Source: Lachnoclostridium sp. An76 (GTDB lineage: Bacteria; Bacillota; Clostridia; Lachnospirales; Lachnospiraceae). From it: 64,000 nucleotides of DNA. Shown here one piece after another: positions 53,125-61,374 of the stretch (its first letter is position 1; each line of letters starts with the position of its first letter). Location: assembly GCF_002161355.1 (NCBI RefSeq), contig NZ_NFHL01000011.1, forward strand, positions 1-64,000, in the 5' to 3' direction. The translations under genes were made by a program, and so were the position numbers. Under the pieces are notes generated by a model. The model was not told the DNA's origin. It saw nothing but the letters and a program-made list of their open reading frames with translations, and did no database searches.

Positions 53125-53685
53125 TCCGTGCAGGGCGTTCATGATAAGCCGGAATGTGATCTCAGCCATATGCCGCGGCGTCTCTTCATACTGGCCGTTC
53201 AGCCAGGTCTTGGTCAGGCCGATACAGCCTGACAGGCAGAAGGAATAAGAATACTTCAGGTCCTCAAGCTGATCGGGAAAGGTCACTTTCAGCACATTCA
53301 GGCAGTGGTCCGAGATGATGCCTTCGATCCTGTGCAGGAAGGAGATGTCCCCGTGCGGGCCAAGAAGGGCAGCGCATATGTCGCGGTTTTCTGCCAGGAT
53401 CACAAAGATATCTTCTATAAATGGAAAGCTTTTTTCATTAAACGGGCTTACGGGATGAGCTTCGATCAGTTTTTCGATATCGTCCACAAGCCCGTTTTCA
53501 ATCTTTTCCATCATATCGTAAACATCTGAATAATGCAGATAAAAAGTAGAGCGGTTGATATCCGCCCGTTCTACCAGCTCTTTTACAGTAATCTCACGGA
53601 TGCTCTTTTCACAGAGCAGCTCTGCAAGAGATCGGCGCAGCAGCGCTCTTGTCTTACGTACTCTCCGGTCAGTTTCTTTTGCCAT
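53107..53685 (-). CDS. TetR-family repressor, 192 aa
   Basis: The N-terminal HTH (ITVKELVERADINRSTFYLHYSDVYDMMEKIE, residues about 30-60) is of the TetR/AcrR class, and the C-terminus is a helical ligand domain with a DUF-type regulator ending. I chose the ATG at 53685, preceded by GGAGG; an in-frame ATG at 53700 lacks one. It is divergent from the YhgE/Pip gene and probably represses it through the palindrome at 53863-53876. Confidence 0.88.
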   Translation of the reverse strand: MAKETDRRVRKTRALLRRSLAELLCEKSIREITVKELVERADINRSTFYLHYSDVYDMMEKIENGLVDDIEKLIEAHPVSPFNEKSFPFIEDIFVILAENRDICAALLGPHGDISFLHRIEGIISDHCLNVLKVTFPDQLEDLKYSYSFCLSGCIGLTKTWLNGQYEETPRHMAEITFRLIMNALHGSEHVR

Positions 53686-53862
53686 ATCTGTGTCCTCCAT
53701 GTGTTTTTTGCATCAGGTCCAAAGTGTGTCTCCGCAATCTTTACGGAAAATAGACAGAAATTTCTTTCCCTATCCATTAGGCAACATTTTTCGGAAAAGT
53801 TAATGGTTGCTGTCTGAAACTGGTTTTACTATAATACATCTTGTTACAAAAATCAACACAAT

Positions 53863-53876
53863 ATCTATTAATAGAT
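53863..53876. promoter_or_regulatory. 14-bp palindrome, likely TetR operator
   Basis: ATCTATTAATAGAT is a perfect palindrome in the 240-base divergent region, 50 bases upstream of the YhgE/Pip start and 177 bases upstream of the TetR start. The position would block the membrane-protein promoter. Confidence 0.5.
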
Positions 53877-53925
53877 TATATGTCTTTTACAACTGGAGAA
53901 AGACAGTGAAGGGAGAATGATATTT

Positions 53926-56046
53926 ATGCTCAGGCAGGAGTGGAAAAAATTGTTTTCGAACAGGATACTGTTGGTCGTCACAGCTGCTGTAATCATAATA
54001 CCGGCAATTTATACGACCCTTTTTCTCGGATCTATGTGGGATCCGTATGGGAATGTGGGGAAACTTCCGGTGGCGGTGGTGAACCATGACAGGCCGGCTG
54101 TGCTGGATGGCAGGACATTGCACATCGGAAAAGATCTGGCGGAGGAACTGAAAGGGAATGATTCCCTGGATTTTTGCTTCCCGTCAGAGGAAGATGCGGA
54201 AAAAGGGCTTGAGACTGGCAGATATTATATGGTCATCACCATACCGGAAGACTTTTCGGAAAACGCGGCTGCGCTGACAGCGCCGTCACCGGAAAAAATG
54301 GTCCTTCAGTTTAAGACAAACCCGGGGACGAATTATATTGCCTCTAAGATGGGGGAGACTGCGATGAAAGAGCTGAAAAATTCAATCCGTGAAGAGGTGA
54401 CGAGGAGTTATGCGCAGGTCATGATCGATAAAGCAGCAGAGGCAGCAGATGGTGTGGCGCAGGCAGTGGACGGCATACAGAACCTCGATACAGGGGCTTC
54501 CAGCCTGGCAGGGGGGATCGCTGAGGCCGGAGAAGGCGGGGAAAAACTGGCATCCGGCACGGCAGCGGCTGATGAGAGTATGGTATCTCTGAGCAAAGGA
54601 CTTTCCGTTCTTGAGGAGAAAACTTCCGGGCTTCCGGCTGCGGCATCTGCTCTTGATGAAGGGGCAGGCGCCCTCACAGATGGAGCGCAGAGTATTTCCC
54701 AGGGGCTGGACACTCTTTCCACCGGTGTCAGTGACCTTCAGGAAGGCGCAGACGCTCTGAGCGCAGGGCTCAATGCAGTGACAGGAGAAGGGGGCGCCCA
54801 GTCCGCACAGCTCCGCAGCGGGGCGGCAGCGCTCAGGGATGCGCTGGGCGCGATCATCAGCACGATGCCCACAGCGGACAGCGGCCCGGCGGACATCACG
54901 GGCGATCTGTCTGGCCTTGCCGCTGAGCTGTCGGCATTACAGCAGCAGGCAGCGGCTCTGTCCCAGGGGATCGATGCATATACAGCGGGAGCAGACACAG
55001 CGGCGGATGCGGGTTTACAGCTCGCGGCAGGGGTTACTCAGCTCCAGGCTGGAGTGGATTCTCTGAGATCCGGTATGTCTGACTTAAACAGCGGGATCAT
55101 CAGCCTGAGATCCGGTACTTCCAGCCTTGCGGAAAGTGCGCCGGCCCTGACAGAAGGGATCACCCAGGCTGCCGGCGGGGCAGAACAGATACAGCAGCAG
55201 GGGACACTGGCGCTGCGCCGGGGCGCGGCGGATCTGGATAATGGGCTGGGACAGCTCGGAGAAGGAGCTGCTGACTTAAAAAACGGTACTTCCCTTCTGG
55301 CTTCGGAAGCTGCCCGGATCAGTTCAGAGACAGAGATTTTTTCAGATGGCAGCCGGGAGCAGAGAGAGGAGATCGTGGACATGTTTGCCGCGCCTCTTGA
55401 GATCGAGGAGGAACAGGTTACGTATGTGGCAGATAACGGACATGCCATGGCGCCGTATATGATGTCAGTGGGGCTGTGGGTAGGCTGTATCGCGTTCTGC
55501 CTGATGTATCCGCTTACAAGCTGCCCGGGAAAACCGGGATCCGGTGTGAAATGGTGGCTCAGCAAAGCTTCCGTGCTCGCTGTGACCGCTGTTCTCCAGG
55601 CAGCGGTCATGCTGGGCGCCCTCGCTTTCTTTGATGGATTTGAGCCGGAAAGAGCTGCGCTTACTGCCCTGACAGCATGTACCGCGTCTGTGGCGTTTAT
55701 GTCTGTGATGTATTTCTTTACCAGTCTCCTGGGAAGGGTGGGAAGCTTCCTGATGCTGGTGTTCATGGTGGTGCAGCTTGCGGGTTCCGCGGGGACATAT
55801 CCATTGGAGATATCGGGAAGTTTTGTGCCATATCTGCACAAATGGGTGCCGTTCACGTATACGGTGACAGCATTCCGCAGCACGATCAGCGGCGGAGAGG
55901 ATATCAGCGGCTGCCTGTTCTTTCTCCTGGCTCTGACAGTGGTCTTTACAGTCCTGACAGTACTGGAGTTCCGGATCAGGGCAGCAAGGATCGGAAGAGG
56001 GGACAGGACGCTGATCGGATGGCTCGAAGCACACGGGCTCGCGTGA
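53926..56046 (+). CDS. YhgE/Pip-domain membrane protein, 706 aa
   Basis: This is a large membrane protein of the YhgE/Pip (phage infection protein) type within the ABC-2 permease superfamily. TM1 lies near residues 15-38 (ILLVVTAAVIIIPAIYTTLF), followed by an outside region of about 480 residues with repeated helical GAxxLxxG patterns (SSLAGGI, SLSKGLSVL, ALTDGAQSISQGLDTLSTG). Five C-terminal spans follow from about residue 515. Relatives occur beside TetR regulators and take part in export or phage and bacteriocin sensitivity. I chose the ATG at 53926, with GGGAG ten bases upstream, over the one at 53917. Confidence 0.85.
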   Translation: MLRQEWKKLFSNRILLVVTAAVIIIPAIYTTLFLGSMWDPYGNVGKLPVAVVNHDRPAVLDGRTLHIGKDLAEELKGNDSLDFCFPSEEDAEKGLETGRYYMVITIPEDFSENAAALTAPSPEKMVLQFKTNPGTNYIASKMGETAMKELKNSIREEVTRSYAQVMIDKAAEAADGVAQAVDGIQNLDTGASSLAGGIAEAGEGGEKLASGTAAADESMVSLSKGLSVLEEKTSGLPAAASALDEGAGALTDGAQSISQGLDTLSTGVSDLQEGADALSAGLNAVTGEGGAQSAQLRSGAAALRDALGAIISTMPTADSGPADITGDLSGLAAELSALQQQAAALSQGIDAYTAGADTAADAGLQLAAGVTQLQAGVDSLRSGMSDLNSGIISLRSGTSSLAESAPALTEGITQAAGGAEQIQQQGTLALRRGAADLDNGLGQLGEGAADLKNGTSLLASEAARISSETEIFSDGSREQREEIVDMFAAPLEIEEEQVTYVADNGHAMAPYMMSVGLWVGCIAFCLMYPLTSCPGKPGSGVKWWLSKASVLAVTAVLQAAVMLGALAFFDGFEPERAALTALTACTASVAFMSVMYFFTSLLGRVGSFLMLVFMVVQLAGSAGTYPLEISGSFVPYLHKWVPFTYTVTAFRSTISGGEDISGCLFFLLALTVVFTVLTVLEFRIRAARIGRGDRTLIGWLEAHGLA

Positions 56047-56099
56047 TAGATGGCTTAGGAGATGGGACAGATACAGGAAAGACATAGGAAAGATACAGA

Positions 56100-56131
56100 A
56101 CAGATATAGGACAGATATAGGACAGATATAG
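56100..56131 (+). repeat. 11-bp tandem repeats after the YhgE/Pip gene
   Basis: ACAGATATAGG repeats at 56100, 56111 and 56122 with looser copies (AGATACAGGAAAGAC) before. The array begins about 20 bases after the stop codon, similar in style to the arrays after argH and mscS. Confidence 0.6.
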
Positions 56132-56139
56132 AAGAAAGG

Positions 56140-56200
56140 AAAGAGTATCCGGGAATCATGCCACACACATGGCAGGCATCCCTGGATACTCTTTCTTTTT
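56140..56200 (+). terminator. Terminator of the YhgE/Pip gene
   Basis: AAAGAGTATCC (56140-56150) pairs with GGATACTCTTT (56184-56194), and inner segments GGGA/TCCC and ATGCC/GGCAT extend it. It ends in CTTTTT. Confidence 0.8.
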
Positions 56201-56254
56201 CTAATTAAAAATCAGCAGAAATTATGAACAAACCGTGAAATCTAAATAAAATAA

Positions 56255-56304
56255 TTGACTTTATTGTACAATACTACTAGTATATCATTTAGTTATCTAA
56301 CTAA
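56255..56304 (+). promoter_or_regulatory. Promoter and two operator-like palindromes of the MarR operon
   Basis: TTGACT (56255-56260), 17 bases, TAGTAT (56278-56283). ATACTA-C-TAGTAT (56271-56283) covers the -10, and TTAGTTA-TC-TAACTAA (56289-56304) covers the likely start of transcription. Both are perfect dyads of the size MarR dimers bind, so tight autorepression is likely. Confidence 0.65.
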
Positions 56305-56322
56305 TTGATGGAGGGAAAGGTA

Positions 56323-56778
56323 ATGATCCAGTGCGATATGAAAGAAATCCCGATCCTGGGACTCATCGGTATCGTCTCACATGGCGCCGTGAACACGGCG
56401 CGGGGGATGTACCGGGAATTCGACCTGAACCGGAGCCAGGCGAGCGTGCTCTTTATGCTCCACCAGCAGGATTCCATGTCCCAGAAAGAACTGGCGGCAA
56501 AGCTGAATATCACAGCGCCGTCCATTACGTCCATGATACAGAAGATGGAGCGGGATCAGTACATCACCAGGGAACCTGACCGGCATGACCAGCGCGTCAT
56601 GAGGCTGACCCTGACTGAGAAAGGAAAATCGTGCATCCAGGCTGTAAAGGACGTTGCGGACCGGATGGAGGACATCATGTTACAGGGGATGAGTCTGGAA
56701 GAGAAGCTGCTTTTCCGGCGGCTCCTGATCCAGACAGGAGAAAATCTTATGAATCATGAAAGGAAAGAAAAGGAATGA
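56323..56778 (+). CDS. MarR-family regulator, 151 aa
   Basis: The winged helix is seen in MSQKELAAKLNITAPSITSMIQKMERDQYITREPDRHDQRVM (wing with the DRHDQR pattern typical of MarR), flanked by dimerisation helices. I chose the ATG at 56323 after GGAGGGAAAGG; the TTG and ATG at 56305 and 56308 would place the ribosome binding site inside the gene. The stop overlaps the start of the first exporter gene by 4 bases, so it reports on and controls the exporter. Confidence 0.9.
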   Translation: MIQCDMKEIPILGLIGIVSHGAVNTARGMYREFDLNRSQASVLFMLHQQDSMSQKELAAKLNITAPSITSMIQKMERDQYITREPDRHDQRVMRLTLTEKGKSCIQAVKDVADRMEDIMLQGMSLEEKLLFRRLLIQTGENLMNHERKEKE

Positions 56779-59081
56779 AAAATCTATTTATGTACGCGGC
56801 AGTACACTGGAAATCCCTGCTCGCGATCATAGCGGTCCTGTTTATCCAGGCGTACTGCGACCTGTCTCTTCCTGCCTACACATCGGATATCGTAAATGTA
56901 GGTATCCAGCAGGGAGGGATCGAAGATCAGGTCCCGGAGGCGCTGAGGGCAGATGAGATGGAGAAACTTCTCCTCTTTGTGCCGGAAGAAGACCAGGGGA
57001 CAGTCCTGGACGCCTATGAGACGGACAGCAGCACCTATGATACAGAAGCCTATGTGCTCAGGGAGAGTGCTGCGGAGGATGAGGAGCAGATGGACACCCT
57101 GTCTGATATCCTTGCCGGTCCGATGATGCTGACAGCGGGCTTTGAGTCCGGCAGCGACATGACAAAACAGATCGAAGCACAGCTGAAAGAAAATATCCCG
57201 GCACAGATGGCAACGGACGATATGACCGTGTTTGATATCCTGAAAATGATGCCGGCAGAACAGAGAGACGCTCTGATTGAAGAGATGGAGAAACAGATGG
57301 ACGATCTCCCGGACACCATACTGGAGCAGGCGGCAGTCAGCTATGTGGGGACAGCTTATGAAGCCCTGGGCATGGACATGGATGAGATCCAGATCCATTA
57401 TCTCCTCGTTACCGGGGGAAAGATGGTGGCGCTTGCATTCCTCGGGATGGCGGCGAGCGTTCTGGTGGGCTTCCTGGCTTCCCGCGTCGGGGCTGCGACG
57501 GGCCGTGACCTGAGAGGAAATGTCTTCCGCAAAGTCGTAGGATTTTCCAACAATGAGTTCGACCATTTCTCAACGGCTTCCCTGATCACAAGGAGCACAA
57601 ATGATATCCAGCAGATCCAGCTCATCGTTGTCATGCTGCTGCGCATCGTGCTCTATGCGCCGATCCTGGCGATCGGAGGGATCATACAGGTCTTCCAGAC
57701 GAATGTATCCATGTCCTGGATCATCGGGCTGGCTGTCGTGCTGATCGGGCTGGTCATCCTTGTCCTGTTCCTGGTGGCAATGCCGAAATTCAGGATCCTC
57801 CAGACACTGGTCGACAAGGTGAACCTGGTCATGAGGGAGATCCTCACCGGGCTCCCGGTCATCCGCGCGTTCAGTACGCAGAAGCACGAGGAAGAGCGGT
57901 TTGACGATGCCAACAGGATGCTGACAAAGACGAACCTGTTCGTGAACCGCGCCATGACCTTCATGATGCCTGTCATGATGCTGATCATGAACGGAGTGTC
58001 CGTGCTGATCATGTGGAACGGCGCCCACGGCATCGACGAGGGGCAGATGCAGGTCGGGGATATGATGGCGTTCATCCAGTATACGATGCAGATCATCATG
58101 GGATTCCTGATGCTGTGCATGCTGTCGATCATGCTGCCCAGGGCTGCTGTCGCAGCGGACCGTGTGGAGGAAGTGCTCTCCAGCAGGACGGTCATCCACG
58201 ACCCGGAGCAGCCGAAAGAATGCTCAGATACAAAGAGAGGGCTGCTCGTGTTTGACCACGTATCCTTTAAATATCCGGGCGCGGACGAAAACGTGCTCCA
58301 TGACATTACCTTTACCGCAAAGCCTGGGGAGACGACGGCAATCATCGGAAGTACGGGAAGCGGGAAGTCTACCCTGGTCAACCTGATCCCGAGATTTTAT
58401 GATGTGTCAGAGGGAAGCATTACCCTGGACGGCGTAGATATCCGCGAAGTGACCCAGCATGAGCTGAGGGAGAAGCTCGGGTATGTTCCCCAGAAGGGGC
58501 TTCTCTTCTCAGGAGATATCGCTTCCAACATCATGTTCGGAAACCCGGACGGGAGCGAGAGCGAGATGATCGAGGCGGCGGAGATCGCGCAGGCAGTGGA
58601 ATTCATCGACGCGAAGCCGGATGGCTACCACAGCCATATCGCCCAGGGCGGATCCAACGTTTCCGGCGGGCAGAAACAGAGACTGTCCATCGCCAGAGCG
58701 ATCGCAAAGCGCCCGGAAGTATTTATCTTTGACGACAGTTTTTCTGCCCTTGATTTTAAGACAGATGTAACTTTGAGAAAAGCGCTGAAGAAGAGGACAA
58801 AAGACAGTACAGTCCTGATCGTGGCACAGAGGATCAGCACGATCCTCAATGCGGAGCAGATCATTGTCCTGGACGACGGAAAAGTAGCAGGCATCGGAAC
58901 CCATCAGGAATTACTGAAGAGCTGCGAGGTATATCAGCAGATCGCGGCATCCCAGCTATCTGGATCAGAGCTGGCGGCGGGGACGGCTGAGAAGATGCCG
59001 GGCGGAGAGGACCGCACGGAGAGTCAGGATCCTGCGCCGGGCGCTGCATATACAGGAGAGGAGGTGCCCAGTCATGCCTAG
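56775..59081 (+). CDS. ABC exporter half with degenerate Walker B and large outside insert, 768 aa
   Basis: This is one half of a heterodimeric exporter. TM1 near residues 12-32 is followed by an unusually long acidic outside segment (about 33-205) before TM2. TM3-6 and the nucleotide-binding domain follow. The NBD has Walker A GSTGSGKST, signature NVSGGQKQRLSIARA and Walker B VFIFDDSFSALD. The second Asp stands where the catalytic Glu is usual, so its own ATP site is non-canonical. It overlaps the MarR gene and the next half-exporter gene (by 8 bases). Confidence 0.92.
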   Translation: MKNLFMYAAVHWKSLLAIIAVLFIQAYCDLSLPAYTSDIVNVGIQQGGIEDQVPEALRADEMEKLLLFVPEEDQGTVLDAYETDSSTYDTEAYVLRESAAEDEEQMDTLSDILAGPMMLTAGFESGSDMTKQIEAQLKENIPAQMATDDMTVFDILKMMPAEQRDALIEEMEKQMDDLPDTILEQAAVSYVGTAYEALGMDMDEIQIHYLLVTGGKMVALAFLGMAASVLVGFLASRVGAATGRDLRGNVFRKVVGFSNNEFDHFSTASLITRSTNDIQQIQLIVVMLLRIVLYAPILAIGGIIQVFQTNVSMSWIIGLAVVLIGLVILVLFLVAMPKFRILQTLVDKVNLVMREILTGLPVIRAFSTQKHEEERFDDANRMLTKTNLFVNRAMTFMMPVMMLIMNGVSVLIMWNGAHGIDEGQMQVGDMMAFIQYTMQIIMGFLMLCMLSIMLPRAAVAADRVEEVLSSRTVIHDPEQPKECSDTKRGLLVFDHVSFKYPGADENVLHDITFTAKPGETTAIIGSTGSGKSTLVNLIPRFYDVSEGSITLDGVDIREVTQHELREKLGYVPQKGLLFSGDIASNIMFGNPDGSESEMIEAAEIAQAVEFIDAKPDGYHSHIAQGGSNVSGGQKQRLSIARAIAKRPEVFIFDDSFSALDFKTDVTLRKALKKRTKDSTVLIVAQRISTILNAEQIIVLDDGKVAGIGTHQELLKSCEVYQQIAASQLSGSELAAGTAEKMPGGEDRTESQDPAPGAAYTGEEVPSHA

Positions 59082-60906
59082 AGGTATGGGAGGTCCCCAT
59101 GGAAAAAACATGGCGGGCGAAAAAGCAAAAGATTTTAAAGGAACCATAAAAAAACTGATCCGCTATATGAGCGCCTTCAAGGTGCATATGTTTTTTGTCG
59201 CAGTCTTTGCGGTCTGCGGTACGGTCTTTAATATCGTGGGTCCCAAGATACTCGGAAAAGCGACGACAGAGATCTTCAACGGGCTGGTGAGCAAAGTGTC
59301 AGGCGGCAGCGGGATGGATTTCGGGAAGATCGGAAGGATCCTTCTGATCACCCTCGGTCTGTACCTGATCAGCGCCCTCTGTACTTTCATCCAGGGCATC
59401 ATCATGACCGGCGTCTCCCAGAAGACGACTTACCGGCTGAGGAAAGAAATCTCGGAGAAGGTCAACCGGATGCCCATGAACTATTTTGACACAAAGCCCG
59501 TAGGAGAAGTGCTCTCCCGCGTGACCAACGATGTGGATACCCTGGGGCAGAGCCTGAACCAGAGCGCCACCCAGATGATCACCTCAGTGACCACCCTGAT
59601 CGGTGTGCTGATCATGATGCTTTCCATCAGCCCTCTGATGACGCTGGTAGCGCTCCTGATCCTTCCGGTATCCGTGATCCTGATCTCGTTTGTCATGAAG
59701 CATTCCCAGAAATATTTCCGGGGACAGCAGGCATATCTGGGAAATGTAAACGGACAGGTGGAAGAGATCTACAGCGGACACAATATCATCAAGGCATTTA
59801 ATAAAGAAGATGATGTGATCCGGGAATTTAATGATACGAACGCAAAGCTCTATGACTCTGCATGGAAATCCCAGTTTTTCTCCGGGATGATGATGCCGGT
59901 CATGCAGTTCATCGGCAACCTGGGGTATGTGGGCGTGGCCATCCTGGGCGGTTTCCTCGCCATCAGGAACGCCATCGAGGTCGGAGACATCCAGTCCTTC
60001 ATCCAGTATGTAAGGAACTTCACCCAGCCGATCCAGCAGGTGGCTCAGGTCACCAACATGCTCCAGCTTACAGCGGCTGCGTCTGAGAGGGTGTTCGAGT
60101 TCCTCGACGAGGAAGAGGAAGACCAGACAGTGCCGGACCCGGTATCCATCGAAGGGCTTCAGGGCAATGTGGAGTTCGACCATGTACACTTCGGGTACAG
60201 TCCGGATAAGATCATCATCAATGACTTCTCTGCGAAAGTAAAGGAAGGCCAGAAGATCGCGATCGTAGGTCCTACCGGAGCGGGCAAGACAACAATGATC
60301 AAACTGCTCATGCGCTTCTATGATGTAAACAGCGGCGCGATCAAGATCGATGGGCATGATGTCCGCAGCTTTAACCGCAGCGAGCTCCGCGAGATGTTCG
60401 GGATGGTGCTCCAGGATACCTGGCTGTTCCATGGAACGATCATGGAGAATATCCGATACGGAAAGCTGGACGCCACGGACGAAGAAGTCATCCGCGCAGC
60501 AAAGGCAGCGCATGTGCACCGTTTCGTGCAGACACTTCCGGGCGGCTATAACATGGAGCTGAACGAAGAGGCAACTAACGTCTCCCAGGGACAGAAGCAG
60601 CTCCTCACCATCGCCAGGGCGATCCTGGCGGATCCGAAGATCCTGATCCTGGACGAGGCGACCAGCTCGGTAGATACCAGGACAGAAGTCCTGATCCAGA
60701 AGGCAATGGATAACCTGATGAAGGGCAGGACCAGCTTTGTGATCGCCCACAGGCTGTCAACGATCCGCGACGCAGACCTGATCCTCGTCATGAAAGACGG
60801 AGATATCGTCGAGCAGGGGACGCATGAGGAACTGCTCGCCCGGAATGGATTTTATGCAGACCTGTACAATTCACAGTTCGAGTCAACAGACCAGACGTGT
60901 GCGTGA
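59074..60906 (+). CDS. ABC exporter half with canonical Walker B, 610 aa
   Basis: This is the partner of the preceding protein. Six spans lie within residues about 30-330, followed by the NBD with Walker A GPTGAGKTT, signature NVSQGQKQLLTIARA and Walker B ILILDEATSSVD (canonical Glu). The signature has Gln where the preferred Gly stands, so the dimer has one consensus site (this Walker B with the partner's VSGGQ) and one degenerate site, as in BmrCD or TmrAB. It is probably a multidrug or peptide exporter controlled by the MarR protein. Confidence 0.93.
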   Translation: MPRGMGGPHGKNMAGEKAKDFKGTIKKLIRYMSAFKVHMFFVAVFAVCGTVFNIVGPKILGKATTEIFNGLVSKVSGGSGMDFGKIGRILLITLGLYLISALCTFIQGIIMTGVSQKTTYRLRKEISEKVNRMPMNYFDTKPVGEVLSRVTNDVDTLGQSLNQSATQMITSVTTLIGVLIMMLSISPLMTLVALLILPVSVILISFVMKHSQKYFRGQQAYLGNVNGQVEEIYSGHNIIKAFNKEDDVIREFNDTNAKLYDSAWKSQFFSGMMMPVMQFIGNLGYVGVAILGGFLAIRNAIEVGDIQSFIQYVRNFTQPIQQVAQVTNMLQLTAAASERVFEFLDEEEEDQTVPDPVSIEGLQGNVEFDHVHFGYSPDKIIINDFSAKVKEGQKIAIVGPTGAGKTTMIKLLMRFYDVNSGAIKIDGHDVRSFNRSELREMFGMVLQDTWLFHGTIMENIRYGKLDATDEEVIRAAKAAHVHRFVQTLPGGYNMELNEEATNVSQGQKQLLTIARAILADPKILILDEATSSVDTRTEVLIQKAMDNLMKGRTSFVIAHRLSTIRDADLILVMKDGDIVEQGTHEELLARNGFYADLYNSQFESTDQTCA

Positions 60907-60943
60907 AATCTGGATTTGAGGGGGAGCCTTCCTTGTGAATATG

Positions 60944-61374
60944 ACGTCCGAAAACCGTTGATGTGATGCGGGACGTTTTCGCGGCGGACGGGGATATGGC
61001 TCAGGTTCCGGTTTTCTGGGTTCATCCGATCGGAAGGTCCCCGCAGGCAAATGCAGGATTTCGAAAGTTGGATGAAAGGGGAACTTCTGTGGCGAAACAG
61101 GAATTTTTTATCGGACGGAAGGTGACGCGGACTTCCGGGAGAGGGTTAGCCGTTCGATTTGGCCCAGCAAGCTGTGCCTCTCTTGTGATAAGTTTCTGCC
61201 GGCAAGAGTGGTTTTATCTTTTGGCGGGAAAGTTCGTCTATTGTTGTATGTTTTTGCTGGCTGGGGAGCGGTTGTCTTTTGCCGGAAAAGCTCCCTTCTC
61301 GCAACATTTTTAAACGCTGCATTTGCTGGGGACGTTTCGCCAACAAGGTCGGCTCCCCACAAATACAGAATTTA
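60944..61374. repeat. Dispersed intergenic repeat, copy 2, with ~300-bp interior
   Basis: Bases 60944-61020 are the reverse complement of the block at 84-165, and 61329-61374 match 160-204 directly. On the minus strand the copy starts exactly at the uxuB stop codon (CGGTAAATTCTGTATTTG) and ends near the exporter gene. The interior (61021-61328) has open frames of about 100 aa on the minus strand, but their composition (Lys/Gln/Arg-rich, no ribosome binding site) does not look like a gene. This fills the 465-base gap between the exporter and uxuB. Confidence 0.65.
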
